In this document: positions 1 to 6,059 of the stretch, one piece after another
Layout of the letters: every line of letters begins with the position of its first letter
Position numbering within the stretch: the first letter of the stretch is position 1
Assembly: GCA_003486645.1 (NCBI GenBank)
Contig: DNGI01000429.1
Span: forward strand, 1-7,476
Reading direction: 5' to 3'
Length of the DNA stretch: 7,476 nt
Source of the DNA: Cyanobacteria bacterium UBA11370
GTDB lineage: Bacteria > Cyanobacteriota > Cyanobacteriia > Cyanobacteriales > Coleofasciculaceae
Made by a program: the position numbers and the translations under genes
The notes under the pieces: model-generated
Databases searched by the model: none
Seen by the model: only the letters and a program-made list of their open reading frames with translations
What the model was told of the DNA's origin: nothing

Positions 1-2
1 AA

Positions 3-296
3 TCAACCCGGATTTAGTATGAGAGTTTTGCCATAGAAGCGTTCTCCCAAAAAATCCAGAACGGCTTTTGCATTCTGGAGGTTGACTTCAGCTTGCAACA
101 CTCCTAAAATAAATCCGGCTAATGCTGGTTTTCCGTGTTCTGGCCTATCTGACTCTCTCATTAATCGAGCATTGTCTACCAGTTCGATCATTTCCTCTAC
201 AACGTGACTCGTCAACTCTTCCATCGCTTCTGGGTCTAAATCTAAATCTGCATCGGTCAAATCAATTGTCATCCGGATAGGAGTTGTAGTAGTCAT
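3..296 (-). CDS. Small acidic protein, EACC1-like (effector-associated component), putative
   Basis: A 97-residue acidic protein with no signal peptide or membrane segment. The N-terminal half (about residues 8-45) is rich in Asp, Glu and Leu. The second half carries a Gly/Ala-rich stretch, ALAGFILGVLQAEVNLQNA (about 58-76), then FLGERFYGKTLIL. From memory this resembles cyanobacterial proteins with an AEVN...FLGxR...GK pattern related to EACC1, small constant components encoded beside caspase, CHAT or trypsin-like effectors in conflict systems; this is recall, not a search. The start at 296 is supported by AGAAAGG at 303-309 (minus strand), six bases upstream. The gene reads toward the left edge, so any effector partner is outside the window. 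It ends in LNPG at a TGA only two bases inside the window, and relatives as I recall them run about 30 residues further, so a premature stop or frameshift is possible. It is divergent from pcrA. An ordinary hypothetical protein is the alternative. Confidence 0.6.
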   Translation of the reverse strand: MTTTTPIRMTIDLTDADLDLDPEAMEELTSHVVEEMIELVDNARLMRESDRPEHGKPALAGFILGVLQAEVNLQNAKAVLDFLGERFYGKTLILNPG

Positions 297-421
297 ACTG
301 AACCTTTCTGTAGACGGGTTGTAGAAATGTAATCTTCAATTCTAAAAATACCCGTTTTTTCAGTTAGATCAGACAGTCTTCCCCAAAGATAGGATACGCT
401 GAATTAGTACTAAGATCTCCC

Positions 422-440
422 AATCCAAAATCCAAAATTC
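422..440 (+). repeat. Short heptameric tandem repeat AATCCAA
   Basis: AATCCAA occurs twice in direct tandem (422-428, 429-435), followed by a partial AATTC unit (436-440). AT-rich heptamers of the AATCCAA/AAATCCA type are widespread short tandem repeats in filamentous cyanobacterial genomes. This copy ends 19 bases before the helicase ATG, so it lies in the 5' leader or core promoter of pcrA. No function can be read from it. Confidence 0.55.
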
Positions 441-459
441 CTTGTCGTTTTTGCTTGCC

Positions 460-2805
460 ATGACTCAAACTCCTGACTTCCTCTCTCACCTCAACCCCTC
501 CCAACGTCGCGCTGTCGAACATTTCTGTGGTCCCCTACTCGTCGTCGCTGGTGCTGGTTCCGGCAAAACTAGGGCGTTAACCTATCGAATTGCCAATTTA
601 ATTCTCACTCATAAGGTTGATCCAGAAAATATTTTAGCTGTTACCTTTACGAATAAAGCCGCGCGGGAGATGAAATCCAGGATTGAGATCATATTTGCCC
701 AGCAGCTTGCTGAACAAAAATACGGTCAGCGATTAGAATTACTCTCAGAAGAGGAACAGCGACAGTTGCGATCGCGCGTTTATAAAAAATACATTAAACC
801 TCTATGGATTGGTACGTTTCATAGCCTATTTTCTCGGATTCTCCGCTACGACATCAATAAATATCAAGATGAAAAAGGACATCAGTGGAATCGCAATTTT
901 TCCATCTTCGATGAATCCGATGCTCAGACTCTGGTTAAAAATATTGTCACCAAACAATTAAACCTAGACGATAAGAAATTTGAACCCCGCCAAGTCCGCT
1001 ACGCGATCAGCAGTGCCAAGAACCAAGGCTTATCTCCCCAAGAATTTGAGCAAGAACAAACGCATTATAAAGGTCGAGCCATTGCCCAAGTCTACAGCCA
1101 TTATCAAGATCGGCTAGCTGCTAATAATTCGGTCGATTTTGATGATTTAATCTTAGTTCCCGTCAAACTATTCCAGCAAAATGAATCAATTTTAGGATAT
1201 TGGCACGGGCAATTTCAACATATTTTAGTGGATGAATATCAGGATACAAACCGAATTCAGTACGAACTCATTCGTTTGTTAACCACTAACGGTGAAACTA
1301 AAAAGAGTGAATGGAATTGGCAAAATCGCTCGGTTTTTGTGGTGGGGGATGTGGATCAAAGTATTTATGCGTTTCGGGGAGCAGACTATACGATTTTATT
1401 GGAATTTCAAAAGGATTTTGGTGACGGGTTACTGGATGAAGATACCCGCACTATGGTCAAACTGGAAGAGAACTATCGGTCTAGGGAAAATATTCTTCAA
1501 GCCGCGAATCATTTAATTGAAAATAATACTCAGCGTATCGATAAAATTCTTAGACCAACACGCGGTTTTGGCGAACAAATTTATTGCCACAAAGCTGATG
1601 ATGAGTTAGCAGAAGCTGAGTTTGTCGTCAGTAAAATTCGCCAATTAGTCAAACAAAATCCAGAGCTTAACTGGGGAAGTTTTGCAATCCTTTACCGCAC
1701 GAATGCCCAATCTCGACCGTTTGAAGAAGCGCTCTTGCCTAACATTCCTTACAATATTGTGGGTGGATTGAAGTTTTATGATCGCAAAGAAATTAAAGAT
1801 GCTTTGGCTTATTTACGTGCGATCGCTAATCCATCTGATACCGTTAGTTTACTCCGAATTATAAATACACCCCGACGCGGTATTGGTCAAGCGACAATTG
1901 ATAATTTAGTGGTTGCGTCCCAAGAATTAGGCATTCCCCTTTGGGAAATTCTCACTGATGAAACGTCAGTTAATACTATCGCTGGACGTTCAGCTAAATC
2001 GGTTAATAAGTTTGCTCAACTCATTCAGCAGTGTCAAGAAAAAATTGAAACTCTATCAGCGGCTGAAATTGTCAAACTTGTTATGCAAGAATCAGGTTAT
2101 ATTAAGGACTTGCAAGAACAGGGAACTGATGAAGCTGAGAACCGACTAGAAAATATTTCTGAACTCTATAACGCTGTCCTGCAATTTCAGGAAGAAAACG
2201 AGGATACTAGCTTAGAAGGTTTTCTGGGAAATGCTTCTCTTGCTTCTGAGTTAGATAATCTTGAAGAAGGACAAAAAGCCGTGTCTTTAATGACCTTACA
2301 CTCGGCTAAAGGATTAGAGTTTCCGGTTGTGTTTCTTGTGGGTTTAGAACAGGGATTATTTCCCCATGGTCGCAGTTTAAATGATCCTGTAGCGTTGGAA
2401 GAAGAACGTCGTCTTTGTTATGTGGGAATTACCCGCGCTCAAGAACAATTATTTCTTTCTCACGCTCGTGAACGCCGTCTTTATGGTAATCGTGAACCCG
2501 CTGTTCGTTCTCAGTTTTTAGGAGAATTACCTGAAGAATTAATCAATAGTACGGATAAATTAAAAGTAAAACGGTTGAAGGTTGAAAATTTTGATAATAC
2601 CCTTCATGGCAGTAAAAGTAAAGGTCAAAAAATGCAATCTCAGGATTGGAAAAAGGGAGATGTGCTAATTCACGACACCTTCGGAACTGGACAAGTTACT
2701 CATGTGTTTGGATCGGGTAATAAAATTAGTATTGCGGTGATGTTTCCAGGTTTGGGACAAAAAATTCTTGACCCACAACGAACGATGTTACAGCGGGTGA
2801 CTTAG
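460..2805 (+). CDS. pcrA: ATP-dependent 3'-5' DNA helicase PcrA/UvrD (SF1A)
   Basis: This is a 781-residue cytoplasmic SF1A helicase that unwinds DNA 3' to 5' in nucleotide excision and mismatch repair, removal of recombination intermediates and clearing of stalled RNA polymerase. All signature motifs are visible (numbered from the ATG at 460): Q motif LNPSQRRAV (about 11-19), Walker A AGAGSGKT (30-37), motif Ia VTFTNKAA (61-68), Ib GTFHS (118-122), Walker B VDEYQD (257-262), III GDVDQSIYAFRGA (296-308), IV LEENYRS (335-341), V TLHSAKGLEFP (612-622) and VI YVGITRAQ (654-661). The C-terminal 50 residues (about 729-781, DWKKGDVLIHDTFGTG...) match the Tudor-like PcrA/UvrD tail that contacts RNA polymerase. 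Length is close to the family norm. A TTG at 442 would add six residues, but the ATG at 460 fits the family N-terminus better; neither has a clear Shine-Dalgarno. The stop codon directly abuts the downstream ATG. There is no sign of damage. Confidence 0.97.
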   Translation: MTQTPDFLSHLNPSQRRAVEHFCGPLLVVAGAGSGKTRALTYRIANLILTHKVDPENILAVTFTNKAAREMKSRIEIIFAQQLAEQKYGQRLELLSEEEQRQLRSRVYKKYIKPLWIGTFHSLFSRILRYDINKYQDEKGHQWNRNFSIFDESDAQTLVKNIVTKQLNLDDKKFEPRQVRYAISSAKNQGLSPQEFEQEQTHYKGRAIAQVYSHYQDRLAANNSVDFDDLILVPVKLFQQNESILGYWHGQFQHILVDEYQDTNRIQYELIRLLTTNGETKKSEWNWQNRSVFVVGDVDQSIYAFRGADYTILLEFQKDFGDGLLDEDTRTMVKLEENYRSRENILQAANHLIENNTQRIDKILRPTRGFGEQIYCHKADDELAEAEFVVSKIRQLVKQNPELNWGSFAILYRTNAQSRPFEEALLPNIPYNIVGGLKFYDRKEIKDALAYLRAIANPSDTVSLLRIINTPRRGIGQATIDNLVVASQELGIPLWEILTDETSVNTIAGRSAKSVNKFAQLIQQCQEKIETLSAAEIVKLVMQESGYIKDLQEQGTDEAENRLENISELYNAVLQFQEENEDTSLEGFLGNASLASELDNLEEGQKAVSLMTLHSAKGLEFPVVFLVGLEQGLFPHGRSLNDPVALEEERRLCYVGITRAQEQLFLSHARERRLYGNREPAVRSQFLGELPEELINSTDKLKVKRLKVENFDNTLHGSKSKGQKMQSQDWKKGDVLIHDTFGTGQVTHVFGSGNKISIAVMFPGLGQKILDPQRTMLQRVT

Positions 2806-3309
2806 ATGTTTCTTGGGTACATTCCACTTGGGGAAAATACCCAGAGTGGCAAAAAAGGGTATGAATTAACGGAAGCTTTTTTTCTATGGTTTGAGACACA
2901 TTTCGGTTCAGACTATCTGATTCAAGGCCCAATACGCGCTGGAAAAGATGTTCTACTTAATAAAGTTTTAAAGAACTGGAAATCTCAAACTCCAGCAGAT
3001 ATATTTATTTCCCGTTGTGATCGTACTCCTCTAGTTGTGGGTTTTGCTCGTTACGATACAGATCGAGGAGGAGCGCAGGAAGATGATCGAACAAGCGCCA
3101 ATAAAGCTAAAGTAACGGACATTCTGCGATATGCTGAAACGTATAATTTACCTCTAAAAGTCTTTTTCCTAAACGATGGCCCAGGGCTAACTCTTGGCTC
3201 AATGTGGAATGATTATGCAGCCTTGGAAGAGTATGGACAAGGAAGAGTGATGGTATGTACTCTCAAGATGCTGGATGAGAGATTCACCAAAGATTGGCTT
3301 GAAAGTTAA
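2806..3309 (+). CDS. Putative type II restriction endonuclease, short
   Basis: A 167-residue protein assigned as the nuclease partner of the convergent DNA methyltransferase. The assignment rests mainly on that pairing and on remembered similarity of its central block to restriction endonucleases. Visible parts: KGYELTEAFFLWFE helix (17-30), GPIRAGKD (41-48), PADIFIS with Asp65, a beta-strand-like LVVGFARYD (76-84), the conserved-looking DRGGAQEDDRT (86-96), and a C-terminal FLNDGPGLTLGSMW...VCTLKML region (121-156). If the fold is PD-(D/E)xK, Asp65 would be the first acid. The strand where ExK is expected reads FAR, so the second acid must lie elsewhere (Glu92, Asp93, Asp94?) or be absent. 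The ATG follows the pcrA stop with no spacer and in the same frame. There is no clear Shine-Dalgarno and no later in-frame ATG before Met133. Expression probably depends on pcrA read-through or coupling. At 167 residues it is short for a type II endonuclease, so an N-terminally truncated relic is possible. The recognition site cannot be inferred. Confidence 0.6.
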   Translation: MFLGYIPLGENTQSGKKGYELTEAFFLWFETHFGSDYLIQGPIRAGKDVLLNKVLKNWKSQTPADIFISRCDRTPLVVGFARYDTDRGGAQEDDRTSANKAKVTDILRYAETYNLPLKVFFLNDGPGLTLGSMWNDYAALEEYGQGRVMVCTLKMLDERFTKDWLES

Positions 3310-4600
3310 GTTTGTTGCTCCATTCATTGATTGAAGCTTCTGGAATACTTGGCAAGTCTGATACCATCTCTAAATATAAATCAAGTCCACTGTGCAGCAC
3401 TCTAGTTGTATCTAATAGGGAATTTTGCCTGATCTGAGTTCCATTATTACTAACAAAATCTCCCATTGCTTCACTTCCTTTAGCTAGGCGATGAACTGTA
3501 GTCTCTATTGCCAGAGGAGAATTATCTATAGCGATCCATTGTCTTTCTAATTCTTCTGCAACAGCGGCTGTTGTCCCACTTCCAGAAAAAGCATCTAAAA
3601 CTAGATCTCCTTTATTAGAAGAAGCAAGAATAATGCGCTTAATCATCTCTGAATTTTTTTCAGTGGGATAACCCGTAATCTTGATATTTTGATTATGGGC
3701 ATCCTTGAAATCAAGCCAAATATCTTGAACTGGAATTCCCTTACTATGATCTAAATACACTTTCCGTCTAGGATTACCCGTTGGTGACCAGTAAATTTCG
3801 CCTCTTGCATCCATTTCATCTAAGGTTTCAGGCGTATATTGCCAATGTTTACCAGGAGGTGGAAGCATCCCTCTCCACAGTTGACCTGTTGCACCATTCC
3901 TTACCCCTGGAGCATGAAGAGGAACTTTTTTATAACGTCTTCCTGTTCCTTCCTCTACATATTGATATTCTTTGTTAGCCGTAATATCTGTCCAAGATTC
4001 AAAGGGTTGATTCCATATATAATTTGTGCTTTTTGTGTAAAACAAAATGTAATCTGAAACATTGCCATACTGGTTCCGCGTATAGTTCTTAGGATTGCAT
4101 TTTTTCCGGGTTATCCAATTCCGAAAATTTTTACCTCCAAAAATCTCGTCCATCAAAACTTTAACAGGAAAAGCCATGTTCTCATCCAGATGAACATAAA
4201 TAGAACCATCATCAGCCAACAATTCTCTAAGCAGAATCAACCTTTGGCGTAAAAACTCTAGGTAATCAGCACCATTGACCAAATCATTATACGCATGGTT
4301 CTGTTTTCTAGATTCAAAGCCAGCACCTGTCGCATAGGGCGGATCAATATAAATTAGCCTAACGTTTCTAGCCACATTAACATCATCCAATAAAGCTCTA
4401 ATAACCCGTAAATTTTCACCGTAAATCAATCGATTCTTAGGCTGTTTCTCTACACTCGCAACGCAGCGCAAGTTTGCTGGAGAGATGTTAAAAATTTCTT
4501 CAATGGGGATTTTCCCTTCATACTCCAGTCTGAAAGACATTCCACTGGTATGCTTTGAAGTGCCATTGCGTTTAAGTTTGCTTGGTATCCCTGTTGCCAT
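3284..4600 (-). CDS. Site-specific DNA methyltransferase, beta class, probably N6-adenine
   Basis: A 438-residue AdoMet-dependent DNA methyltransferase of the N6_N4_Mtase family, expected to protect host DNA from the convergent endonuclease. The catalytic motif LIYIDPPYATG (DPPY at 86-89) comes first. A long variable region follows (about 160-300, including WRGMLPPPGKHWQYTPETLDEM), probably the target-recognition domain. The AdoMet-binding motif DAFSGSGTT (336-344) and AIDNSP (357-362) come last. The order catalytic-TRD-AdoMet defines the beta class, and DPPY favours adenine N6 over cytosine N4 (usually SPPY). A further 65 or so residues follow the catalytic core. The start at 4600 leaves a basic leader of about 20 residues; Met21 (MSFRLEYEG) is an alternative, and neither has a strong ribosome-binding site. 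Its 3' end overlaps the endonuclease end by 26 bp, so the two transcripts are antisense there. It appears intact and must have its own promoter in 4601-4760. Confidence 0.93.
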   Translation of the reverse strand: MATGIPSKLKRNGTSKHTSGMSFRLEYEGKIPIEEIFNISPANLRCVASVEKQPKNRLIYGENLRVIRALLDDVNVARNVRLIYIDPPYATGAGFESRKQNHAYNDLVNGADYLEFLRQRLILLRELLADDGSIYVHLDENMAFPVKVLMDEIFGGKNFRNWITRKKCNPKNYTRNQYGNVSDYILFYTKSTNYIWNQPFESWTDITANKEYQYVEEGTGRRYKKVPLHAPGVRNGATGQLWRGMLPPPGKHWQYTPETLDEMDARGEIYWSPTGNPRRKVYLDHSKGIPVQDIWLDFKDAHNQNIKITGYPTEKNSEMIKRIILASSNKGDLVLDAFSGSGTTAAVAEELERQWIAIDNSPLAIETTVHRLAKGSEAMGDFVSNNGTQIRQNSLLDTTRVLHSGLDLYLEMVSDLPSIPEASINEWSNKLNFQANLW

Positions 4601-4755
4601 TTAACTTTCTGTTTCTTCCCACTTATCTATGATCGCGTAGATTTCAATTACTGCTACTACGCTATTGCAATCAACTTAGAACTGCTATGCTATGGTAGTT
4701 AATCTCTAATTTATCCACCCCTTCTGAGGCGATGGAGTTAGCTTGGACAGCTTAC

Positions 4756-4786
4756 AAAAAGAAAAACAAATCCCTATCAGGGATTT
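4756..4786 (-). terminator. Possible Rho-independent terminator, minus strand
   Basis: Read on the minus strand, a perfect 8-bp stem (AAATCCCT/AGGGATTT, three-base loop; 4786 to 4768) is followed by G, five T, C and five T (4767 to 4756). Hairpin plus T-tract is the pattern of an intrinsic terminator. Here it would stop read-through from the carbonic anhydrase gene into the methyltransferase. The stem is AT-rich (three G-C pairs), and the same hairpin lies in a CRISPR-repeat-like sequence, so the terminator role is only one reading. Confidence 0.45.
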
Positions 4787-4800
4787 AAGTTGATTTCAAT
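4764..4800 (-). repeat. Solitary CRISPR-repeat-like sequence (37 nt)
   Basis: Read on the minus strand it begins ATTGAAATCAACTTAAATCC, continues with the hairpin core CCCTGATAGGG, and ends GATTTGTTT. From memory this closely follows the 37-nt cyanobacterial CRISPR repeats of the form GTTGAAAT...AATCCCT-ATAGGGATTGAAAC. The first base and the last eight or so (GATTGAAAC expected) are degenerate. No second copy was seen on either side at spacer distance, so this is not an array. It may be a relic of one, an orphan repeat, or a coincidental hairpin. Confidence 0.45.
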
Positions 4801-4895
4801 TTGGTTGTGGTACGAGAAATTTTAGCACACCAATGCTTTGAAAAAATGCGCGGCTGAGATTTTAGGACAATGCACCTCAAACCCTCAAACAGAAA

Positions 4896-4921
4896 GCGGT
4901 TCAGCCAATTTTCCGAACCGC
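4896..4921 (-). terminator. Hairpin downstream of carbonic anhydrase, weak terminator
   Basis: Perfect 7-bp arms GCGGTTC (4896-4902) and GAACCGC (4915-4921) enclose a 12-base loop. On the minus strand the hairpin lies 65 bases after the carbonic anhydrase stop and is followed by TTTCTGTTT, a short interrupted T-tract. This fits a weak intrinsic terminator or a 3'-end-stabilising hairpin for that gene. Confidence 0.5.
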
Positions 4922-4986
4922 CTCAAAAAAACACCTACCCATCCGCGCATTTTGGGATGAAGGATCAATAGCGATCGCACCCCAAA

Positions 4987-5727
4987 TCAAGTAACAAGAG
5001 TGACTTTCCCACTGGCCAAATCGTAACGACCCCCTACAATTTTGAGTTTGCTATCCCGAATTAAACCTCCCAAAATTGTTGAGCTTTCTGTCAACTGTTC
5101 CACTTGATATTGCACGTTAGCCGTGATGGAATTCTCTTCAAGATCGCCCGTTTTAAATTTAACCCGTTCCACCGCCGGTTTGATTTCCTCAACAAAAACG
5201 CCAATTCGACCTGGAAGGGGCTGATTGGCGATCGCTGCTTGTACCGCACCACATCGACTATGACCCAAAACAATGATAAGCTGAGAACCTAACACGGCTG
5301 AGGCAAATTCCAAACTACCAATCGCCGTTTGACTCGCAACATTACCAGCAACACGAACGACAAATAAATCCCCCAGTCCCTGATCAAAAACAATTTCCGC
5401 AGGCACTCTTGAATCGGCACAACCGAGTATAGAAGCAAACGGAAATTGAGCCACAGCCGTCTCTTCCAAACGCAATCGAGATTGATGGGGGTTTTCACGC
5501 GTCCCATTCACAAAGCGTTGATTCCCTTCGATTAACCGTTTCAGCGAGTCATCAGGACTAACGGGTTGAGGTCGTTGTGAAGGAGTAGTAGGAGATTCTT
5601 GAGCAACAGCTTGCTGCGCGTCCCAAAGAAAACTACCACCAGCCGCACCCGCCGCAATTCCAGCACTTCCGACACCGACCAGTTTCAAGAAATTGCGACG
5701 ACCAACGAACCCATTCATCCGACTCAT
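4987..5727 (-). CDS. Beta-class carbonic anhydrase with twin-arginine signal (periplasmic, EcaB-like)
   Basis: A 246-residue zinc enzyme that interconverts CO2 and bicarbonate. The zinc and catalytic residues of the beta class are present: Cys103, Asp105 and Arg107 in GCADSRVP, and His156 and Cys159 in GHSRCGA. The N-terminus has a twin-arginine signal, GRRNFLK (Arg10-Arg11), then an Ala/Gly-rich hydrophobic segment (about 16-34) and a likely cleavage site after AVA (40-42), so export folded via Tat to the periplasm is expected. A Pro/Ser-rich linker (45-58) precedes the enzyme domain. The start at 5727 is preferred because AGAGAGGTAGG lies seven bases upstream; an upstream ATG at 5769 would bury the Tat motif, and Met4 (5718) is an alternative. 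Export suggests a role in periplasmic CO2/bicarbonate exchange or pH, like cyanobacterial EcaB, rather than the carboxysomal CcaA. The gene is monocistronic, with its own promoter and a 3' hairpin. It looks intact, with one HIP1 site inside. Confidence 0.95.
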   Translation of the reverse strand: MSRMNGFVGRRNFLKLVGVGSAGIAAGAAGGSFLWDAQQAVAQESPTTPSQRPQPVSPDDSLKRLIEGNQRFVNGTRENPHQSRLRLEETAVAQFPFASILGCADSRVPAEIVFDQGLGDLFVVRVAGNVASQTAIGSLEFASAVLGSQLIIVLGHSRCGAVQAAIANQPLPGRIGVFVEEIKPAVERVKFKTGDLEENSITANVQYQVEQLTESSTILGGLIRDSKLKIVGGRYDLASGKVTLVT

Positions 5728-5734
5728 TACTATA

Positions 5735-5745
5735 CCTACCTCTCT
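5735..5745 (-). promoter_or_regulatory. Ribosome-binding site of the carbonic anhydrase gene
   Basis: The minus strand reads AGAGAGGTAGG, and its last AGG lies seven bases before the ATG at 5727. This purine-rich element decides for the internal start that gives MSRMNGFVGRR over the first in-frame ATG at 5769. Confidence 0.6.
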
Positions 5746-5785
5746 GAATTGATGCAAACTGATCAACAATTTGATTACTGAGAGG

Positions 5786-5815
5786 ACTATATCATTTTAA
5801 GTGTCTCTTTGTTAA
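5786..5815 (-). promoter_or_regulatory. Sigma70-like promoter of the carbonic anhydrase gene
   Basis: On the minus strand a -35-like TTAACA (5815-5810) is separated by 18 bases from a -10-like TATAGT (5791-5786), about 58 bases before the translation start at 5727. Sequence and spacing match the cyanobacterial SigA consensus reasonably. No activator or repressor site was recognised around it. Confidence 0.45.
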
Positions 5816-6059
5816 TAAATTGGGTCTGCTATCCTAATTTTTATTGGAGTAGAATCAGAGCCAAATACCCGAACCAAACTTGCTGAGTCGTTGGCAATTC
5901 CTGTCCGGTTTATTACTCGAAAATTGTAACTTTTTATTTACACAATCTCTTTCAATTAAGAGAATGAAAATCGTTCTATTTTTTAGTTTCCCTTAGTTGA
6001 AGTTTGAAAATTAATCCCACTCTAGGAAAACCCACTGGCACATCTACATCCTTTGGTTG

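Larger units (their letters stand above)
4601..4986. other. Intergenic region between methyltransferase and carbonic anhydrase
   Basis: A 386-bp stretch with no convincing gene. Going down the minus strand it should hold the 3' end of the carbonic anhydrase transcript and then the promoter of the methyltransferase. It contains a 37-nt CRISPR-repeat-like sequence, a hairpin with a T-rich flank, a second hairpin at 4896-4921, and one HIP1 octamer at 4971-4978. An 18-codon ATG frame (4733-4789, +) runs into the hairpin and resembles no family I know. No methyltransferase promoter is clear enough to mark. Confidence 0.7.
5728..6059. other. Intergenic region between carbonic anhydrase and PATAN-protein genes
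   Basis: A 332-bp AT-rich stretch without a gene. It holds the leader and promoter of the carbonic anhydrase gene. A short inverted repeat, TCTCTT/AAGAGA (5946-5951 and 5958-5963, six-base loop), lies about 100 bases downstream of the PATAN gene stop. It has no T-tract on the minus strand, so I do not call it a terminator. Nothing else stands out. Confidence 0.6.

Noticed and set aside
2726..2932. 68-codon minus-strand frame across the pcrA/endonuclease junction
   Set aside because: It is fully overlapped by two better-supported plus-strand genes and shows no motif.
3781..4057. Two plus-strand frames inside the methyltransferase gene
   Set aside because: They are antisense to a region whose methyltransferase coding is well supported by motifs on both sides.
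4733..4789. 18-codon frame ending in the CRISPR-like hairpin
   Set aside because: Too short, no homology recognised, and its 3' part is accounted for by the repeat and hairpin.
4764..4800. A CRISPR array
   Set aside because: Only one repeat-like unit is present. I looked for a second copy at spacer distance on both sides and found none, and no cas gene lies in the window.
5946..5963. Inverted repeat TCTCTT/AAGAGA as terminator of the PATAN gene
   Set aside because: The stem is only 6 bp and AT-rich, and no T-tract follows on the minus strand.
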